This document shows positions 1-9,689 of a stretch of DNA of 34,271 bases, piece by piece (the first letter of the stretch is position 1; the number at the start of each line of letters is the position of its first letter). The position numbers were made by a program, and so were the translations under genes. Source of the DNA: Ichthyophonus hoferi (lineage: Eukaryota; Opisthokonta; Ichthyosporea; Ichthyophonida; Ichthyophonidae). The stretch is taken from the NCBI GenBank assembly GCA_002751075.1, contig NAOQ01000517.1, positions 7,828-42,098 on the forward strand, written 5' to 3'. Below the pieces are notes generated by a model. It was not told the origin of the DNA and made no database searches. It saw only the letters and a list, made by a program, of their open reading frames with translations.

Positions 1-78
<78 letters not shown>

Positions 79-131
79 AACAATAACACTAATAATAATA
101 AATAATAATAAAATACTAACAATAACATTAA

Positions 132-179
<48 letters not shown>

Positions 180-320
180 TACTAACAATAACACTAATAA
201 TAATAATAATAATAATAACAATAACAATACTAATAATAATCCTAATAATACTAATAACACTAGTAATACTACTAATAATAATTCTAATTATAATACTAAT
301 AATAAAAATAATACTAATAA
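1..320. repeat. (AAT)n trinucleotide microsatellite
   Basis: Nearly uninterrupted AAT units fill the first 75 bases. Interrupted blocks of AAT, ACT and AAC then continue to about 320. The array runs off the left edge, so its full length is unknown. No coding potential is seen. Confidence 0.97.
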
Positions 321-3300
321 TAACAACGCAAGGGATTACCTAAGTACCACTCCACAATCAATCTATGCATACCGGCCGCCTGCAGCTCTGCAACAACGGC
401 AGACAGACAAGCACACTGAGCTATAATTCCATATATCAGTATACTATTAAGTTATTTTTTCATTGGGTCATGTTGAGTAATTTAAGGTTTAAAAGTGTTG
501 TCTTCGCCGATTTCTTCTGACTGCTTGGGTAATAAACGTCTATCCGTTTATAATGATCATATGTATTATATATAACGAGCTGTTTTGGCTACCATAACAG
601 CAATATACATGATTAGAATATATACTGGTATGCATACATAAATTTATTAAATGTAGGAACACATTAACACTAATTAGATAGTTTTGTCTGAAATTCAAGA
701 TAGGTAATCTGTTATGTCTTAAAATATAACTGATCAATCATTGTGTAATAGTCATGACAGATATATGTTAAATCGCCAATTACTCTAGAATAAACGAAGT
801 AATTGCAACTAAATGTAAACATATGGCTAATAGAGACCTATAATGCAACTAAATGTAAACATATGGCTAATAGAGACCCATAATGCAACTAGGTAGATAG
901 AAATATTTATATTTTCAAACAATAGAAATCAGTTCCAGAAGTCTATTAAAAACCAATTGGCTACACCATTTAATTTATATCTATACCTATAGTAATATAT
1001 CCTGCTTATTCTTTAATTGAGTAACCATATATGTCGACTACGCATTTAAATACTAAATATAGCTGATACAACTGGTAGTATAAAATGGGTAGGAAGACCT
1101 TGGTTCTGACGACAAAATCAAGCCAACCAAAATGCAAGCATGGTATTTAAAATAAATTTAAAAGGTACCTTTATTTAGTGGCGGCTGTCCTAAAGTGGGT
1201 TGGAGCATACTCACAGCCTCACCCCATGAGGTCATAACTTCCCCCGTCATCATATCAACCACGCCACAACCAAAGTTGGGCTATTGAATATGAGTTTGAG
1301 TTGGTGTGTATTTTAATGTATATTCTTGTGTATTTCAATTACTAGGTTATTTTAGTATATACTGTGGTCACATTTATTTATTAAGGCAACCTATGTTCTG
1401 AATATGCTAGTGCGTACCTTTGGGTGTTTGTATATATCCATATGTTGGTAGTATGTCTACGTAGGTGTGATTGTGTGTAATCTTTTTGTCTTCTAAATGT
1501 ATGTATCTAACTGTAATAACAATTGCTTGAGCAGAATTAAGCATTTTTCTCTTATACTACAGATATACGTAAGAGCATGTCTTCATTTTTTTTTCATATG
1601 CATCATCTTTATGTGTGTGGGAGAGGATACACGGGTGCTGAACAAAGTATTTGAACAACATTGTTCGTACTGTATATATTAGTACATGTTTCCTGTGTGT
1701 TTATGTATAAAGAGCATCGACTATGGTGTGTACTTTTATGTATAATCCTGAGTACTAGTGTATTGTATACATGGAAAATTGAGAAATGTGGTAGCAACAC
1801 CAGGAAGAGAATGTGTGTATAAGCCAGAATCACTGTATACCCAAGCCTGCAGGTTATTCGTTTGTAACATACGTGTGTGTACAAATGTGTATATACATCT
1901 AATACTGATATAATATATATAGCTGTTGAGAAATATTTGCTTACTTGTGTTCCTAGAAAACGTTTTGTTATGCGTTTAACTCGTGCTTATTTACCTATCT
2001 ATACAAACACTAAGCCAATATATTATGTCAACAATATATTTCAAGTATAATTAATAGCAAATAGGTTTGTGTCAGACAATAATTCCATTCATCAAAACCA
2101 ATCAATTGCAATATTTTCCCACCAATATTAACAGTAGCTGGTGATCATTGGTCACCTGGGCCAGATTATAAATTAATTTATGATTGATCTAAGATTACCT
2201 AATCATTGTATTCTATATGTGGCGATCTATATCTTACATGCAACATTTTTACCGATAGATAATGGCTATAGTTAGAATACACAGTAGAATGAATCACCAT
2301 ATACAATCAGGGGGAGCGTTGCATGGATTAGGATAGCAATGTAAAAATATTACTTGGTGTGAAATAATTTGAATTTTTAAAACTGAGACTTTAATTGGGG
2401 ACTTTGAAGTATCTAACTTGAGAACTGTCTTGCATTATGGTAGTTCTTACTAAAGCTACAGTATAATGTAGTCAAAAATAGACTTCAAATCGTATGCATA
2501 ATATATATATTAATATCACAGAATGTTTTGTGGTAGACCGAGGTAGAGAGCCATGCTGCACTATATTATTGACTTGAAATATTATTCTATCACAAATCAT
2601 CCTGTTGCACTGTGATACTGTAGGTTCTAATAGAATATGAATATTATAAGTGTGCAAAAATGTCTTAATACTTTATTATACTTGAAGTAGGGTTATAAAA
2701 ACAAAGGAGTGTGAGTCCAACTATCCATAGTGTTACATATGATTAGTTAATAAATTTATATATATTGGTTCCCTACTATATAATATTTAGATGTGATTAC
2801 CTCACTAATTCTTTTCTTTTTGTAGCAAGCATCAAGAGAAGATAGTAGATATGACTAGCGTATATGTTCTTGATTATTATCATTATTGTGATGCTAACCG
2901 TGGCCGTAAACATAGCATTGGTGCTTTATTAATCATTGGTCGATTTGTACTTCTGAACTTGGTATCCTGTCTCTAAATACCTCTATTAACCTTTACTATA
3001 CTCAAACAATTTAATTAATCATGGATTGAGAACTATTCTTAATTGATTAATTAATTAATTAATTACATTTGAATATAATACCTTTTAAATGGAATCTGGT
3101 CTAATTTAAATATGGTGTTCAATTTTACTGGTGTTAATAGGAATATATATAGGCTATGATCTTGGAAGCGTTGGCTATCTGAGGCTCTATAAATTTGGTA
3201 ATAAAACCTAATTGAAACTTGTTACATTTTAACTAAACATTAAGTACTACCAATTTTTTTTGTTGAAGTGTTAGTCACATTGTAAGCAATATTGCTTTTC

Positions 3301-3559
3301 CAAGGGAAGATCAATAAAAACCAGAAACCTGTATATATCTGGAAGGCAAAAGAACGGAATATGATAAAAGACCTTTTGGAGTTTGATTCAAATTAGACCA
3401 CAACGCTAATCTGAGATAGTGCTGAATTTTTATTTAAAATATCCCAGGTTCTACTGCATCGATAAAATGTGAATACAACAAAGAAACCTTTCATTCCAAT
3501 TTGTCTTCTGAACTAATTTGCCAAAGACCTCCTTCTCTAACCTAATATATAAATTCAAT
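321..3559. other. AT-rich intergenic stretch with no supported gene
   Basis: Stops are frequent in all frames, and the few ORFs of about 60-90 codons have low-complexity composition with no recognisable motif. The only structure I can support is a 40-base tandem duplication near 805-890. Short GC-richer patches (for example 1180-1290) show no open frame or RNA-like fold that I recognise. Confidence 0.7.
805..890. repeat. 40-bp tandem duplication
   Basis: Two adjacent 40-base copies (805-844 and 845-884) differ at one position, and the first six bases of a third copy follow at 885-890. The near-identity points to a recent local duplication. Confidence 0.95.
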
Positions 3560-3835
3560 GATAATCTAATTTGGTATGACATCCTAAACAAGCATTTATT
3601 GTTTCCACCAATTCATAACTGTAAATGTGATCAAGCATTGAAATAAGATTAGAAAATTCTAGTGAGTCTTCGTGGCCTTTCGTGAATTGAATTGGCCAAT
3701 TAGAATCTTTATGAGCAGTTCCATTGACATTAATGAGCACGGTTGTGATTGACATTCATGAAAAATGGATGTCGTGCGATAAAAGGAATGGGAACAACTA
3801 ATAATAAACATAGTTCTAAATATTATGATTAGAAA
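3560..3835 (+). repeat. Interspersed repeat, copy C
   Basis: This segment aligns by eye with 7150-7475 (copy A) and 27180-27540 (copy B), in the same orientation. The shared order of landmarks is: GA-ATAAGAT-AGA, CTAGTG, GTG-CCTTT-GTGA, CCAAT-AG-ATCTTTA, a diverged GGTCCCA, TTAATGA-ACGG, then AACAACTAATA-TAAACAT at the right end (shared most clearly with copy B). Identity is moderate, so the copies are old. No transposase ORF, terminal inverted repeat or target duplication could be defined. The element class is unknown; a MITE, a SINE or a solo end of a larger element are all possible. Confidence 0.65.
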
Positions 3836-4375
3836 GAACAACTTAGAACTCAGTAATTTTATAATTATTCTCTTTAGTAACAATTTGATACTCTTTCTAT
3901 TAAATTTCTTACCACCACTTAATATTGTTAAAATTCTGGCTTTTATTTTATTACCTTACACTAAGTATTAGTGGCGCCTCAGGATAATCAAATTAACATC
4001 AACTACCTAGACAATTCTGAATGTTACGTTGCTATTATTAATCTTAATAAGAAAGCAAGAACATATCAAAACAAATTGGCAGTCCTAGGTTTTCTAAGCT
4101 ACGTCAGTGGACAATAATTTGACAGCAATAAGAATAAAAATATAGGCAGTAACTTGACTGTGCTCCCTACAACGAGCGTCTAACTCTCAGGGGTGATTTT
4201 TCTGGCTGAGCTAAACCCATTAACATTTTAGATTTTTACAACTCTGAAAACCAGAGTTTCAGCATGTATAAGTAATAAATGTCACCACTTTTCTTATAAT
4301 AGCGAACAGCTTTATCTTCAAAATATTAGTCACTTATGATTCCTAAATTACTAGTTATCAGAATTTTTGTTAGTT

Positions 4376-4565
4376 CTATTGACTTGTACACAGCTGTCGG
4401 AATCTCCATTTGTATAACTGGTAGTGGTAGTTGTTGTTTGACCAGTGTAAATGATAGTTGCTTGTCAGCTCTATTGACTTGCACACGGCTGTCGCAATCT
4501 TCATTTGTATAACTGGTAGTGGTTATTGTTGTTTGACCAGTGTAAATGATAGTTGCTTGATCAAA
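4376..4565. repeat. 95-bp tandem duplication
   Basis: Two adjacent copies of about 95 bases begin at 4376 and 4471, each starting CTATTGACTTG and sharing GTATAACTGGTAGTGG and GACCAGTGTAAATGATAG. They differ by scattered substitutions. On the minus strand this lies in a 124-codon open frame (4326-4700), so the duplication doubles a threonine-rich peptide if that frame is ever translated. Confidence 0.9.
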
Positions 4566-4642
4566 TCTGTCTTTTAAATTTAGTTGTTGTGCTACAGGTT
4601 CTATTGAAGGCCCATATACCAAGCAGTTATTATATCTCTGTT

Positions 4643-4852
4643 TTAATTTAGAAGGGATAGATCGTTGATGCGCTTTGGTGCAAATGTGGAAATCGCACAA
4701 TATGATCGAACATTAAGTGGAGCTCTGTCACTATGTAAATAAACACTCTTATCGCTATCTAGTGTCAGTAAGCAGTTCTTTGACTTCTGAACGAATGAGC
4801 GATTTGAACACTGACTATCATACATGAGAGCCAGTGGTAGATTAGACACTAT
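4643..4852 (-). pseudogene. Coding relic of an unknown repeated gene or element, locus 1
   Basis: A minus-strand open frame of about 68 codons is preceded directly by an acceptor-like TTATAG, which suggests an internal exon rather than a start. Its peptide aligns with the minus-strand frame at 17959-18183. Shared landmarks in order are S-x3-LAL-x-Y, QC, S, NCL-x-T, Y, APL, CAI and KRI. I count about 24 identities over roughly 65 aligned positions, and the DNA also aligns. No known domain is recognised. The downstream minus-strand DNA (to 4326) stays unusually open but is not shared with the second locus. I treat it as an old broken copy of an unassigned family; a functional exon is not excluded. 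Confidence 0.5.
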
Positions 4853-5000
4853 AATTACGATGTGTGTACTACATATATATAATTAAATGCAAAGTATTTT
4901 TGTGTGCGTTTACGAGAACTTCGTATTTGCCATTGACACCGCGAAAGTGTGGGCGGGCCCTTTATTATTGACCATTGTTTCCTTTTAAACTGATCTCTTT

Positions 5001-5074
5001 TCTAGAATGGCTCTTTAGTCAGCTACCTTATCAATTTTCTAGAACGGCTTTTTAGTCAGCCCCCTTATCAGTGT
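5001..5074. repeat. 37-bp imperfect tandem duplication
   Basis: Two adjacent copies start at 5001 and 5038. Each begins TCTAGAA-GGCT-TTTAGTCAGC and ends CCTTATCA. A handful of substitutions separate them. Confidence 0.85.
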
Positions 5075-5439
5075 TAACTACTTGCAAATTTCTGTTGATG
5101 AATCAACTTATCAAGTTGAAAGATATCATCCAATTAAAACATTAAACAATTAAATCGCCATGCAACTACCTATTATATTGAGCCACGATCATCGGTCGTA
5201 TTATCTGGGCTTCGATCGAACCTACTTATTTATCTGTGGTTGGCGATTTTGTATACTAGTTACTATCATCTGACTCCAAATCTAAATTTATCAAAAGACA
5301 GATGTTTTAATGCAAATATCTCCTAATTAATTACATACACATTAAATTACTAGAACTTGTTAAGAGCATTATTTATGAACTCAAATCGTGATCACAAATG
5401 ATCACATTATACACCACAATGTCCAATATATCATGCCAT

Positions 5440-5882
5440 CTCAAGATTCTCTAGGTTCCTATGATTCCAAGGATTTACTGAGTAGCCTAGTATAATTTAC
5501 ATTTTATGTTATTTATATACTGTAGAGCACACATTTTTACATCTAAATAAGTTAGCAGGTAGGAGTTTTAACTTAATAACTTTATTAGGAATATTGCTAT
5601 TATTGAAAATGTAGTGCAACTAGCACATCACTATATGATCTAGATTTTCATATTATTTAGTATAACGTTGTTCGAGCCATATTATCATTAGATAACAAAT
5701 CTTTTATTGTGATTCAGAATCGGCCTTTTATTAAAACCTGATTGGTGATAAGTATAGATTAGTGATTTGGATTTCTCAAGTCCATTGTCCCTGTTTGGTA
5801 GTTGATGATGGTGTTGACGTTGGGGTCTAAATATATCTGGTCTCTTTAATTTGCACTTTCTGTAAAGTTTCAGATTCTTTAA
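5440..5882. repeat. Repeat block shared with 16770-17170 and, inverted, with 17680-17790
   Basis: The stretch 5440-5760 aligns in the same orientation with about 16770-17170. Landmarks are CATGC-TCTCA-GAT, AAGTTA-AGGTAGG/TAGGTA, AACTTAATAA-TTTATTAG, TTGTTCGAG and CCTGATTGG. The adjacent segment 5780-5880 aligns with the reverse complement of about 17680-17790, at roughly 70% over 85 bases with a single 3-base length difference. On the minus strand the shared segment encodes IYLDPN-x-NT-I-NYQT in both loci. The element family is not recognised. Confidence 0.6.
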
Positions 5883-5898
5883 ACACAGTTTAAGTGGT

Positions 5899-5920
5899 TT
5901 GAATAGATTAATCTATTCAA
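5899..5920. repeat. Perfect 22-bp palindrome
   Basis: The arm TTGAATAGATT is followed immediately by its reverse complement AATCTATTCAA. The flanks continue the symmetry imperfectly, with AAGTGG on the left and CCACT plus CACTTA on the right. It sits just to the right of the repeat block, so it could mark an element end, but no family is recognised. Confidence 0.85.
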
Positions 5921-6479
5921 GTACCCACTGATCACTTAGTTTAAAATGTTCTGATTTTCACTCTAGCCATTTATTTTTCTAAAGCCGTAAAGAGTGCTAG
6001 CACAGCTAGCTTTCTTACATATATTTAGAGACTATAAAACCAAGAGCATCAAACCTGTATCTGGAAATATTATATATACTAATTGTAATTATATATTCCT
6101 GATTGGTTCAGGTACATGTTCATCAGTAGTATTATAGTGATTATAGTGTGCTGAAAATACCATGTCTATACTGATAACAATATTTCCAATGAAGTTATTA
6201 AGCTAATGAACTTAGTTATTACCTTGTTTGAATGCAGAAAAATATAAGTATTAATAGTATATATTTAAGGAAAATCTACAATGTATACTATATTCAGTTA
6301 CTATATAAGTCCTGGTTCCTGTGCTGTGGAACTGTTGGGATCGAAAATCGTAGCAAATAATTAGATCATCATATGATTGTGATTCATGGTTAAAAATAAT
6401 GATCTCAACACCTCTTTACATATGGTAGGCAGAGCATGATGCACAGGCAGAATTAAGGTTTATATGTTTCAAACATATC

Positions 6480-6720
6480 GTTGGGGTGCTTGGCCTTCCT
6501 GTAGTTTATGAGAGAGATCGTCGTAGTCAGGCAATTAGCCACCATGAGTTCTATAGGGCAGGAAACGATCCTGACCTCTTTATTTTCTACACAATCCTGC
6601 ATGTACCAATATCGTAATCTTGATGGGTCACATATCCTTTGGGATGCAGTTCTTCTCTGTGAGAGGGATTACAGACTGGCTATCTTCATGTAGCTTTATG
6701 CCGCCCGTGCCTAGATAATC
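6480..6720. other. GC-richer island with two competing plus-strand frames, unassigned
   Basis: Base composition rises clearly above the surroundings. One plus frame is open from an ATG at 6508 to 6693 (61 codons). An offset frame in the first part reads GLPVVYERDRRSQ and is rich in charged residues, looking more protein-like. Neither has a recognised domain, and neither continues through a convincing splice junction. It may be a decayed exon or element fragment. Confidence 0.3.
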
Positions 6721-6792
6721 CGCAGAGTGACATATTCACTTTTGATTATAGAAATCAATAAATGATTGTTTTTTAAAGAGCCAATTAATTGA

Positions 6793-7131
6793 ATGTCCAG
6801 CTGGGTAGATGATGTAACCACTGGCCAGATGGCTGGACTTCACAAAAACCTAACGAACAGCCAATTAGGCTCCGGTATGCAGTTGGGTCCCGGTGAGGTA
6901 AGGAAAGAGGGTTTGAAACAGAAAAGTGTGTTTGATTGTACTTCAGGATGGCTCGTTTGTAAGTGATATTATGGGATAATTTACCGTCCAAGCGTATGAA
7001 GAGTTTTAAAGTCGTTGACTTTGACTTATTTTTACGCCTGATGCAATAGAATGAAAATTGCACAGAATCTAGGAAACCTCTCGTTATCAGTGTTTCCACG
7101 TGCTGACTTTGTATTTGCACTAAGGAACTAA
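6793..7131 (+). CDS. Possible small spliced gene, product unknown
   Basis: An ATG at 6793 opens a 35-codon frame (begins MSSWVDDVTTGQMAG) of balanced, non-repetitive composition, ending exactly at a strong donor GAG|GTAAGG (6897/6898). A good acceptor, TGTACTTCAG, lies only 49 bases later. It leads to GAT GGC TCG TTT followed by another consensus donor GTAAGT at 6959, making a 12-base micro-exon (6947-6958). A third acceptor, TTGCACAG, leads to an in-frame exon 7066-7131 ending in TAA. Without the second splice, the frame instead ends at 6979. All junctions are phase 0. Against this, the minus strand is open across nearly the same span (6785-7120), no homology is recognised, and the right end abuts a repeat copy. 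It could be a first exon only, or a chance arrangement. Confidence 0.33.
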
Positions 7132-7149
7132 GCTCTGTGCGCTAAAAAG

Positions 7150-7475
7150 GACCACAATAAATTATTAGCTATTGGCCCTTATTTAATGCCGATTATCATG
7201 GCAACGTATTTAAAATGATTTGTCGATAAATAAGTGCAAACAATGAATTTATGAATTTTCCAATAAGCCATCCAAATAAGAGCAGATTGTCGAGATAAGA
7301 TCAGACAATCCTAGTGGTCCTTTGTGATCGATCTTTCATTAATTTTATTAACCAATAAGAATATTATGATTGGTCCCATTTAGGTTATTGAATACAGCTA
7401 TGGATGTTAACTAAAATTAACCTACAATAAAACAAAGATCGAGAAATAAAAGAAAACTGAAATAAACAATAAAGA
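7150..7475 (+). repeat. Interspersed repeat, copy A
   Basis: This is the clearest pair partner of copy B (27180-27540). Shared landmarks in order are GATTTGTC-ATA-ATA, GAGATAA-AT, TGTGATC/AGTGATC, TATTA-CCAATAAG, ATTGGTCCCA, TGAATAC-GCTATG, GATGTTA and GTTAAC/ATTAAC. It also aligns with copy C on its left (GA-ATAAGAT-AGA-AAT-CTAGTG). No coding region or terminal repeat was defined. Confidence 0.7.
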
Positions 7476-8088
7476 GGCCGCTCACATACACGGCAGAGTT
7501 TTCAGTCCTCACCCGCTTAAACATACGCAGAATCCCTGGCTGATACTAAATCACTTATGACACACAAAACTGCGCATCTCAATATTTAATTAAACTATAT
7601 CACAATATATATACATATATATGTACATAGTAACCGCATTATTATTGTAATATCCAGTTCACCGTTGGTACTCAAATACGATAATTAGTGTCCAAGTATC
7701 TCGCTCTTCAAGGAGTCAAAGAAATATTTACTAACATTGAATAATGATATTAGTTACTATTTACACTGTAATATGGTACCCAGTACCAATTAGTCTCATT
7801 GTGCAATATCCATTTTAGCACCTAAGCGAGTCAAAGCATCAATTTCCTCTAAATTAGAACAATGATGCAAGTACTACAGCCCGTTAGCCAGAGAGTCAGT
7901 ACACGCGCCTTCTATTGAACCTTTACCATTTCCAATTTAGAAGACAGATCAGATCGACTAGCTATTACTGCCACTGACCCAGCAAAGTCAGCTATTACAT
8001 AAGAACCAATTGGATATTGCAAGGCCCGTGGACAAGTCACTAGAGCCACCACAGTTTGCTATAAATTGTTTTTGAATTTTGTGTAAGA

Positions 8089-8143
8089 ATGAGGTTATTC
8101 ATTTTTGCTTTTTTATTTATTTCGTGTCTAATTATTTTTTCCC
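8089..8143 (+). CDS. Possible first exon encoding a signal peptide
   Basis: The ATG at 8089 is followed by 18 codons reading MRLFIFAFLFISCLIIFS: a basic residue, a long hydrophobic core, then Cys and Ser. The frame ends at a consensus donor C|GTGAGTAAG (8143/8144, phase 1). This is the shape of an exon encoding an N-terminal secretion signal. I could not find a convincing second exon with the matching phase before the transporter gene starts at 9690, so it may be a relic or chance. No product can be named. Confidence 0.3.
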
Positions 8144-8559
8144 GTGAGTAAGAGTCATTTAACTTTTAAGACTACTTCGTATACAAGTTGCATTTTGTCA
8201 TGTATAAGGAAGGACCAGATGACACTAACTGTATGTAAAATATTAGTGTCAAAAAGTATGCTTGAGTATAACAGGATAAATGTAAAAAGAAGAGTCTAGA
8301 TATCTAAATTATAAAGATAGACGAGACAAAGAATACATTCTTACCAACAAAGGAAAATAAACTAAGCCTTAGTGTGTACAATGAGAAGTTCCAGGTTCGG
8401 TCATGTGACATACGCTAAAGCGTCTCCCTAATTTTAAGCGCCGGTGCATAACAGAGCCTAGTACTGTTTAACAAGTAAACAGATTAGTTAATAATGCATT
8501 TTTGAGTTTGTTTATGAATCCCGATTGGACTAAATTGATCACGTAAAGTCAATACATGC

Positions 8560-8690
8560 AATAGTATCACCCATAGGATTTATTAATAGTCAAACTCAAT
8601 TCCCAAGCTGTATTCATTGGTTGGGCCTCTCATTGGTTTTACCCAACTAAGTAGGATTATCTAATGCTAGAATTTCCTTTTCAAATCAAA
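8560..8690 (-). repeat. Possible inverted, shortened copy of the interspersed repeat (copy D)
   Basis: The reverse complement contains CCAATGAG followed soon by CAATGAATACAGCTTGGG, resembling the central part of copies A and B (CCAATAAG ... TGAATACAGCTATG) with about 20 bases missing between. The match is short and I am not certain of it. Confidence 0.3.
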
Positions 8691-9078
8691 CGCTACTAAA
8701 GTGAAAAATTAAAAACACAACCACATGGTAGGAGTGAAACTTTTTACCCTATCAGATAACTTTATTTTATTTTGCTCAATTTTTACCTTTATCTACTCTT
8801 ACCCCTTCTTTTTCCTGAATATTTTTATTTGATTTATTTAGAATTTGCACCCACTTTTGATTTGCTACTATTATCAGTATACTACAAGGTATTGTTTGCT
8901 ATCTGACGTATTTCAAAAGTTGTACAAGAAACAGCACCATGACTAGTACTCCCAATCTGGTAATCTCTCAGTTTAGTCGACCGGTATTGGACGCGCAGTT
9001 TTCATTCAGAGCTGCAGGTTTATGAACAAAAAAAAAAGCCTCCGTCAATATTTTCTAATATAATTAATTACTAAGTAC

Positions 9079-9098
9079 TTTTTTTTTTTTTTTTTTTT
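9079..9098. repeat. Poly(T) run of 20
   Basis: Twenty T residues in an intergenic region upstream of the transporter gene. It could be the reverse-strand tail of a retroposed sequence, but no body or flanking duplication was recognised. Confidence 0.9.
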
Positions 9099-9669
9099 GC
9101 ATGAAAATGAAAAATAATAATAATAAAAAATAATGTAACATGCATAAAATTTAAATATGGATGTCATATAAATGGATTGAAATATATTTCCAACTTACAT
9201 AGCTTGCTTCTACCAATCCCTGTAAATAATTCGCTTGCGTTGTATCTGTCTGTTAGATAAACAATTCTATTGGCCTATAAAACTCTACTGGCCTATCCAA
9301 TTTCTGACCTGCCTAAACATATCACGGCTCCAAAAATTCGTCATTTATTATTAAATATGTTATTATTGGCTTTACCAAGTTATTAATAGATTGCTTTCGT
9401 GCGGTTTTTTTTTAGCCTCTATATCAGCCAATAAATTCACTCAAAACCTGCTTTATTTACAGTAAGCTAATGAGGTTTCGCTCTTCAAGTCATACATTCC
9501 TAAGGTACCAATCTTGGCTGTAGAATTGTATCCATAAATACATAAAGGTCTATCCCTTATCCCTCATACTCCATTTTGTAATGATAGCTTTTTCAACGCA
9601 TTTGAAGTTCAAAGATTCAGATCAGCTATTATTGCATGAAACTTTCGAGGTTCATCTCCTTCCCTTTTT

Positions 9670-9677
9670 TATAAAAG
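9670..9677 (+). promoter_or_regulatory. TATA-like TATAAAAG just upstream of the transporter start codon
   Basis: TATAAAAG ends only 12 bases before the ATG at 9690. A canonical TATA spacing would place the transcription start inside the ORF. It is therefore either not the functional TATA box or the mRNA has an extremely short leader. Confidence 0.25.
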
Positions 9678-9689
9678 CACCTCACTAAA

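Noticed and set aside
540-2657. Short minus- and plus-strand ORFs of 60-90 codons
   Set aside because: Biased Ile/Tyr/His/Cys composition typical of translated AT-rich and TATGTG-rich DNA, with no splice context or homology.
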